Part shown: in pieces, positions 58,611-64,000 of the stretch
How the letters are laid out: the number at the start of each line of letters is the position of its first letter
How positions within the stretch are numbered: the first letter of the stretch is position 1
Assembly (NCBI GenBank): GCA_035079385.1
Contig: JAVHKY010000008.1
Span: forward strand, 4,076,001 to 4,140,000
Reading direction: 5' to 3'
Source: Aspidiotus rigidus
Lineage: Eukaryota > Arthropoda > Insecta > Hemiptera > Diaspididae
Length of the DNA: 64,000 bases
The notes under the pieces: generated by a model
Seen by the model: only the letters and a program-made list of their open reading frames with translations
Database searches by the model: none
Told to the model about the DNA's origin: nothing
Program-made: the position numbers and the translations under genes

Positions 58611-60859
58611 CAGGAAATCCCACCGAGCGTGAGAGCATCCGCAAGCACATCTGACTTTGATGATGTCATCATTTTCGGGAAAATGTCCAGACACTATGTA
58701 TATTTTCATCATCAAGCTGTACTTATTTATGAATAGGAACTATCAACTTGTGAGGTTATCAACTTCAGTTAGAGGAATTCGTCTGTCTAAATATTATAGG
58801 GATTTTGCTAGGCTAGATCAAGTCAAGAAAGAGTATGTACTGAGGTACACAGATAATACAGATTGCTAAGCATATCATTGTTCACTCTCATATGGCTGAA
58901 GTCCCTTACAAAATTTTCATTTTTCGAATGATAAACTCGCTTTCTTTAAGCCTCGCGTTTTCCTTCCTCGAAGACTTTACAAAACAATTTAAATCGGTCT
59001 TGCACATCCCAGAGATCTGATACGTCTATTCACTTGAAGATAATGAAAACGAAAATAAGACAAGCTGTTTTCAACGTCGGCTTCCCCTCTGCCTTTGGAA
59101 AGTTTGCAACGCCCTCTAATTTTTTTTTTTTTCTACTTTGTAGAAGTGCTTTTTTTATTTCACCACTAATTTTAGACACTTCATATCTTCAAGATTTCGG
59201 TTACAATTACATCAGCAATTAAGGTTGAGAAGAATGTAAAATGAACTTACTCAGATTTTCGGCACACTGCTCGTTTCAACTTTAGCTAAACATATGCTCT
59301 GAACACCAGGGATAGAAAGCGAGTCATCTTTGACTTGAACTTCAACTTTTGTCTGACAGCTAATTCCAATAAGTTCATTAACTGGCATTCGGCCTTTCTA
59401 TATGGATCGGAATAATGGCTTGAACTTGAGTTCGATATGGCTGAATTATTGTCCAGTGCTAATCAACAGTAACTAAACGCTGCCTTCTAACTGAAAAGCC
59501 AATCACATAGGATTCATCAACTGGCAGTAAGCTTTTTCAAAAATTATCAAAACGATGGCTCAAGCTTAAACTTTTCCATTCCTGGTAATTATTGTATCGA
59601 AAGAGACGTCAAAGAGTCTAACTCAGCTTTTGACTTTGGCAATGCGTTTTTCGTCCAGCTGAATTTGCGTATGTGATTCAGGGGGCACCTAATTGAAGAA
59701 CGTCCTTTTGGAGAGAAGGTGTACGTTCATAATTTGTCGGAATATTCAGTTTGGGAGGGAGAAGGGGAATATAGAACGCAGTAACAATTTATGGACATAG
59801 AACGTATTTCAAGTCCTCGTAAGCACCTAATTAAGAAACATTCATTTGAAGAGGAGGTGTGATAATATCGATTGAAATTATGGCAGCTCTCTGAGAAGTG
59901 GTACGATTGATGAAAACCGGTCGGCTATAGTTTTGTTAACTCATTTCAAGAGGCTTTTTTCAAATTGACGTACTTAAAATCACTGAGAAAGGGTGACCCG
60001 AAGACTATAACCTGAAAATTTCGTTCGAGACTGCAAACTTTATTGTCGATTGTCGCACGTTTTTTTCATTTTTGGTATATTTTCTCGTCTCCAGGGCTTG
60101 AAAGCTTACTTTGTATGTACTGATTTCTTAAACCTTCCACTTCGCACTCTTTCTACGTATTAATGACCTGCAGATTTCGAAAATACTCGAACAAATTTAT
60201 GTACGTGCTCGTGTGACCGTTATGAAACTACTTAAAATACGTAAGACCATTCATACATTTATAATATCTTTTAATGTCATTCAGTACACGAGTACGTCAA
60301 CGAGCCAGATAAGAAAAAATGAACTTGAAAATTATAACATGAACGCTTGCACGTGTTGTTCAAAGACCGCAATGATCTCGTACATAAATGTCGAAGCCGG
60401 ACCGAAGGTATGATTGATGTCGTTTATTACATTGGAAAGTTTCTGTCGTCATAATTTGTTATCTAGTCTCCTTATATTCATTAGCTGTGAAACGATCCCA
60501 AGGAGTAAAAAAGTCTTTCATGTCATCGTTCCGATTCTTAGGCGTTTTCATTTTCTCTTGTAATGGGGGTCGGAGGAGCCAACGTTTCCCTGGTCACGTG
60601 AAATACCAGAAGAAGAAGACTAGATCGATTTTCTTGTGACGTCACTCAGCAGACCAAAGCTTCCAGAGTAGAAGTTGAGCTCATAAGAAAAGTATGGAAA
60701 TGTTTGAAAAATTCGAATTATTTCAGAAATGACAGAAAGCCGAGAATCTCAAATTCATTTTACATCATGTGTCATGATTCTCAGTCAAGGAATTGGTTTC
60801 ATCAGATAAGAGAGCATGTAAAATGAAGCTGAGGAACCCGGCTTCACAATATCTTTGAC

Positions 60860-61065
60860 TATAGATATGCTTTGTATGGACTGCGCGAAGCCCGTGAAAA
60901 AGTGGTAGTGAGATCTCGCCCGTTTAAAAACACGTCGCCCCGCCAACGTGACTGAGAGCTGCCATTTGATTAACGTTTCCGCCAAAGTGACTGAAAGAGA
61001 TCTTGCTACCACTTTTCAACGAGCGTTAACACGCATTAGCGCAGTCCAAGCACAATATCAACACT
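60860..61065. mobile_element. Possible foldback element with long imperfect inverted repeats
   Basis: The left side carries GGACTGCGCGAAG and then AAAAGTGGTAGTGAGATCTC near 60894-60914. The right side carries GAGATCTTGCTACCACTTTT near 60997-61016 and GCGCAGTCCAAGCAC near 61040. The inner arms match over 20 bp with two mismatches and the outer GGACTGCGC/GCGCAGTCC pair is exact. Between the arms are two copies of a (C/A)AACGTGACTGA-like word. No coding capacity was supported. Confidence 0.6.
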
Positions 61066-62990
61066 TTTGAAATAACTCGAGCATGCTTTCCGCGTGAGGT
61101 TGGCTCGTGCCCTGGAAGCTTCGGTCTATGGGAAATCGATCTCTGATGTATTTCAAAGTTGTGTAGAATGTTGCAATCAAATTGCCTCAGTTACCTTCGC
61201 TTCCCCGTTACAATGAATTCGTTTTCTACTTAGAAGTTGCTAAGATATCATTCGTGATCCCGACTCTAGTTTCAGTTCTCCCGGAACATCTTACTCCCGT
61301 TTCCTGCAAAGGATATGAATACTTACACTTTTTACTAATGCCAAATGTTCTCAAAACTATCTTTCCTTAATTTTGTTGAATTAAAACAAGTTAATGTTGT
61401 ATTATCCGAGATTAGTGGAACTTTATAGACGTCCCTGAAATGTTGCGCCGAGCCCAGTACATCTCAAAGATCCCGAGAGAACGAAAATTCGAAATACGGC
61501 AGAAGTTGTATATTCGGGTTCTGAATACAATTGGGAACCACTAGACATCTGTGTACGACACATACTCATACTTTCCGACAAAACCAGATAATATGCAGTG
61601 TCTGTAATAAATTGTATTCGGGTGTACGTGGTTGGCGCTGAGGCAGTTAGGATGTACCTATCAGTAAAAAAAAATGTGTTTGTGTATATCTTATCCTTAC
61701 AAATGACGCGCGAACGTGTGTGTATTATACCGTTTGGAATACTGTATAACATTTGTACAATGGTGCAGTACATCGCATATTTTTACGGACACACGTGATA
61801 GCCTACAGTGCAGTGGGCTGTTGCGGTCGTTGTGCGTACGCTGTATGCTCTACGTTTACCGTGATTGTACCTTTTGCAAGGACGGATGCAGTGCCGAGGA
61901 AATCACCGTACCAACAGTAACTATATGTTCCACTATATTCGACGGGAAATGAAAATAACGCTTCATGTATACTGCATTATCGTGTAATGAGCGAGAGATG
62001 TGAATCTGCGTGGAAAAAATTGATATTTCTGGCGAAGAGGCGCAGAGAGAGCTTCGTCAATTAAATGGAAACGAATGCCTGATTTTGAGTGCAGTTATAC
62101 GCGGTTGATTGGAGTTTACGACGAGGAGCGAATGGCACATATATCCATGGTCTTATTTTCTTCTTCTATCGAGATAACACTCAAGAGTGATGACAGCGGA
62201 GGAGAGAATCAGCGCCTCATCAGTCTTGTACAACGTCACTGTCATCATGAATTGGACAGCCTGCAGATGCGCAGAATAATCTCTTGCGAAGTGTGTACGA
62301 GGCACAGTGTAAATGCGGTTTTATTGATAGTTGCTGTCGTGCATTAGTTCTCGTACTTGACACGTCTCTAATCCGTGAAATTCCATTCATTCCGCGAAAA
62401 GGTCGAAGATGAATAGTTGACCCTAAAATTATGTAAGTGTGTCGCTTTTTCAAAAATATTTGGGTAAACAAGACAATAATTGTATCATCATGTATGAGGT
62501 TGACACTTTTTCCAGTGTACCATCAGCGGTGTACTTCAGCCAGACTATCCTCAAGCTTGTTCGATTCTTCGAGTTTTGGGAAGAGATTCATCGAATGAAA
62601 AATTTAATGTATTTTTCGAGTTCAAATGCAGGCTGAGAAGGGATCCGGGCGTCACGAGGCGTTCCCAATTGGGTAAAAAGGGTTGCTTAGGAATACGATC
62701 CTGACAAACTCTTGTGTTGATGCAACTTCCCTCATTTCATCTTCTATTAATTAATCCATATTCGATTGGGGGTTATGATGTCAACAGACGATATTTGTTT
62801 AGTGCAATCGAATATACTGTTGGGAAAAAAGGAGAAGGGAAGACTTGGAAAAACGGCAGAAGATTTCGAGTAAAGGTGGATAGTGATGAAGTCCAAGAAG
62901 AATCTCCCTCCAACCGCTACGTCACTAAAAATTCTGCCCCAGATAAACGCCCACAAGCTACATAATTAAATTTTATCACAATTTCTTTTC
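61066..62990. other. Stretch without supported genes
   Basis: Several open frames of 60-116 codons occur on both strands (for example 61423-61773 minus, 62075-62347 plus). None shows a family motif or splice context I can support. Confidence 0.35.
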
Positions 62991-62999
62991 AAAAGTTCT

Positions 63000-63615
63000 C
63001 CAAGTCCCCTTTCCCTCGTCTATATAACTCTATAGTCGGAATTTTAACAGGGAGCCTGTTTTATGGGGACTTTTTGAGAAATTTGCCGTCCGCCGTCCAG
63101 CAAAAAACTTAAAAAAATTTCGACTATCGAGCCATATATTATGATAGGAGAGGGACTTGAAAAAATTTCGACTAACGAGCCATATATGATAGGAATTTTT
63201 CTAAGTCCCCCTCCTATCATATATAGCTTGAGATTCGAGAAAAATTTAGACTCCTGAACTATATTATACTAAAAAGTAGGTCTAAACCTTCTTAAGGAAG
63301 CCGTCGTTTTTTTAAAGTCCCTCCCTTTCCACGATCGAAGTTTTTGCAAGGGCTCCCTTTCGATAAGGTCAGAATTTTTCCAAATTTTCGTCTTGATGTA
63401 TATCTCGAGAATCAAAAAATTTGCAAGTTCATTCCCCTCTTAAGTAATCAACAATTTTTTGAATTTCCTTCTTCTCTATGGCTCGATGGTCGATATTTCT
63501 TCAAGTCCCCGAATTTGGAAAGTGACCCTGCTTCCTGGGAACCACAATTCTTTGAAGGACGACGGCCTCCTTTTCCAAACGAACCTCCAATAAAACAGGT
63601 TTCCCGCTAGAAAAC
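63000..63615. repeat. Dispersed repeat cluster with head-to-head units
   Basis: AACAGGGAGCCTGTT at 63046-63060, TTTGCCGTCCGCCGTCCAGC near 63080 and two GGGACTTGAAAAAATTTCGA-type units are in one orientation. They are followed near 63195-63240 by AAGTCCCCCTCCTATCATAT in the opposite orientation, making a local inverted arrangement. A further AAAACAGGTTTCCCGC copy lies near 63594. Same family as at 225-708. Confidence 0.8.
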
Positions 63616-64000
63616 GGCTTCATTTCCGGGGAGCGGGGAAAAAGATTGAACCTAATGACGATTACACCCTGGGGAAAAATTAGCCTAGCAGAGACCTAGA
63701 ATGGAGCTAATATTAGGGTGTCTAACAGAATTGAAAAATGGGAATAGGTGACATTAGTTGACCTTTTTTCGATATTTTATTTGACCCTAAAAATATCAAA
63801 CTTCCCCCCCCCCCCCTCCCCTCCGCTCCTAACTAATATCGTAATTTCGTTATTTTTTTCTTCGTTTGCAAGAATTAATATTTAATTGAGAAAAGTGTGA
63901 AGTTTGTTGATTTTACCTTGATATTGTGCATATAGGAAGACATGTGAAAAACATTCTTTACACAAAATTATGCATTTTTGGACTTTTTAGTTGACCTACG
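63616..64000. other. Window end, no supported features
   Basis: Contains a poly-C tract near 63805-63818 and AT-rich sequence. No gene or recognisable element. Confidence 0.4.

Noticed and set aside
61423..61773. 116-codon minus-strand open frame
   Set aside because: No recognisable motif, no splice or promoter context, and sense-strand frames of similar length overlap it.
1..64000. tRNA genes, CRISPR arrays, bacterial operons
   Set aside because: No complete cloverleaf with A and B boxes was recognised by eye, and the sequence is eukaryotic with spliced genes. A tRNA scan could still find one.

Overview
This is an AT-rich, intron-rich animal nuclear sequence. The gene content points to an arthropod, most likely an insect: an intron-containing capicua (cic) gene, an insect-style heparanase, SPRYD7, and decayed Penelope-like, BEL/Pao and LINE copies. 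The sequence does not fix the order. The recurrent short word GGTACCTAC is compatible with a hemipteran but is not proof. Exons were assembled by hand from open frames, GT/AG junctions and phase arithmetic, guided by remembered family sequences. No alignment program was run.

Layout. 1-2790: tandem and dispersed repeats, then heparanase 5' flank. 2791-12395 (+): an 8-exon heparanase-like glycoside hydrolase (GH79). Its last exon runs on into a disordered and coiled-coil extension of about 960 residues that known heparanases lack; this is the most unusual coding feature here. Its first intron is packed with LINE, Penelope-like and BEL/Pao debris. 12396-15474: facing 3' ends of heparanase and cic. 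15475-24472 (-): a complete 26-exon capicua coding sequence (1955 codons), the HMG-box repressor acting downstream of RTK/ERK signalling. 24473-28132: cic 5' flank with a small foldback element. 28133-29865 (-): complete 5-exon SPRYD7 (197 aa). 29866-31180: divergent promoter interval. About 31 kb to 49134 or beyond (+): a large gene of unrecognised identity, encoding an acidic, Ser-rich, mostly disordered protein with a MARCKS-like basic/Phe patch. Three coding exons (1057 codons) lie here and the 3' end was not found. 49135-64000: intron or flank of that gene, with a decayed Penelope-like element at 51.2-53.1 kb, short-repeat clusters and a foldback element.

The genes form no operon or shared pathway: secreted or lysosomal heparan sulfate turnover (heparanase), transcriptional repression (cic), a small SPRY adaptor and an unknown scaffold-like protein sit together as neighbours. 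Noncoding DNA is dominated by one interspersed repeat family, recognisable by a near-palindrome AACAGGNNNCCTGTT beside a GCCGTGCGCCGTG-like core and tandem units of about 47 bp. It recurs in both orientations at 0.2-0.7, 8.7-9.2, 40.3-42.1, 58.1-58.6 and 63.0-63.6 kb.
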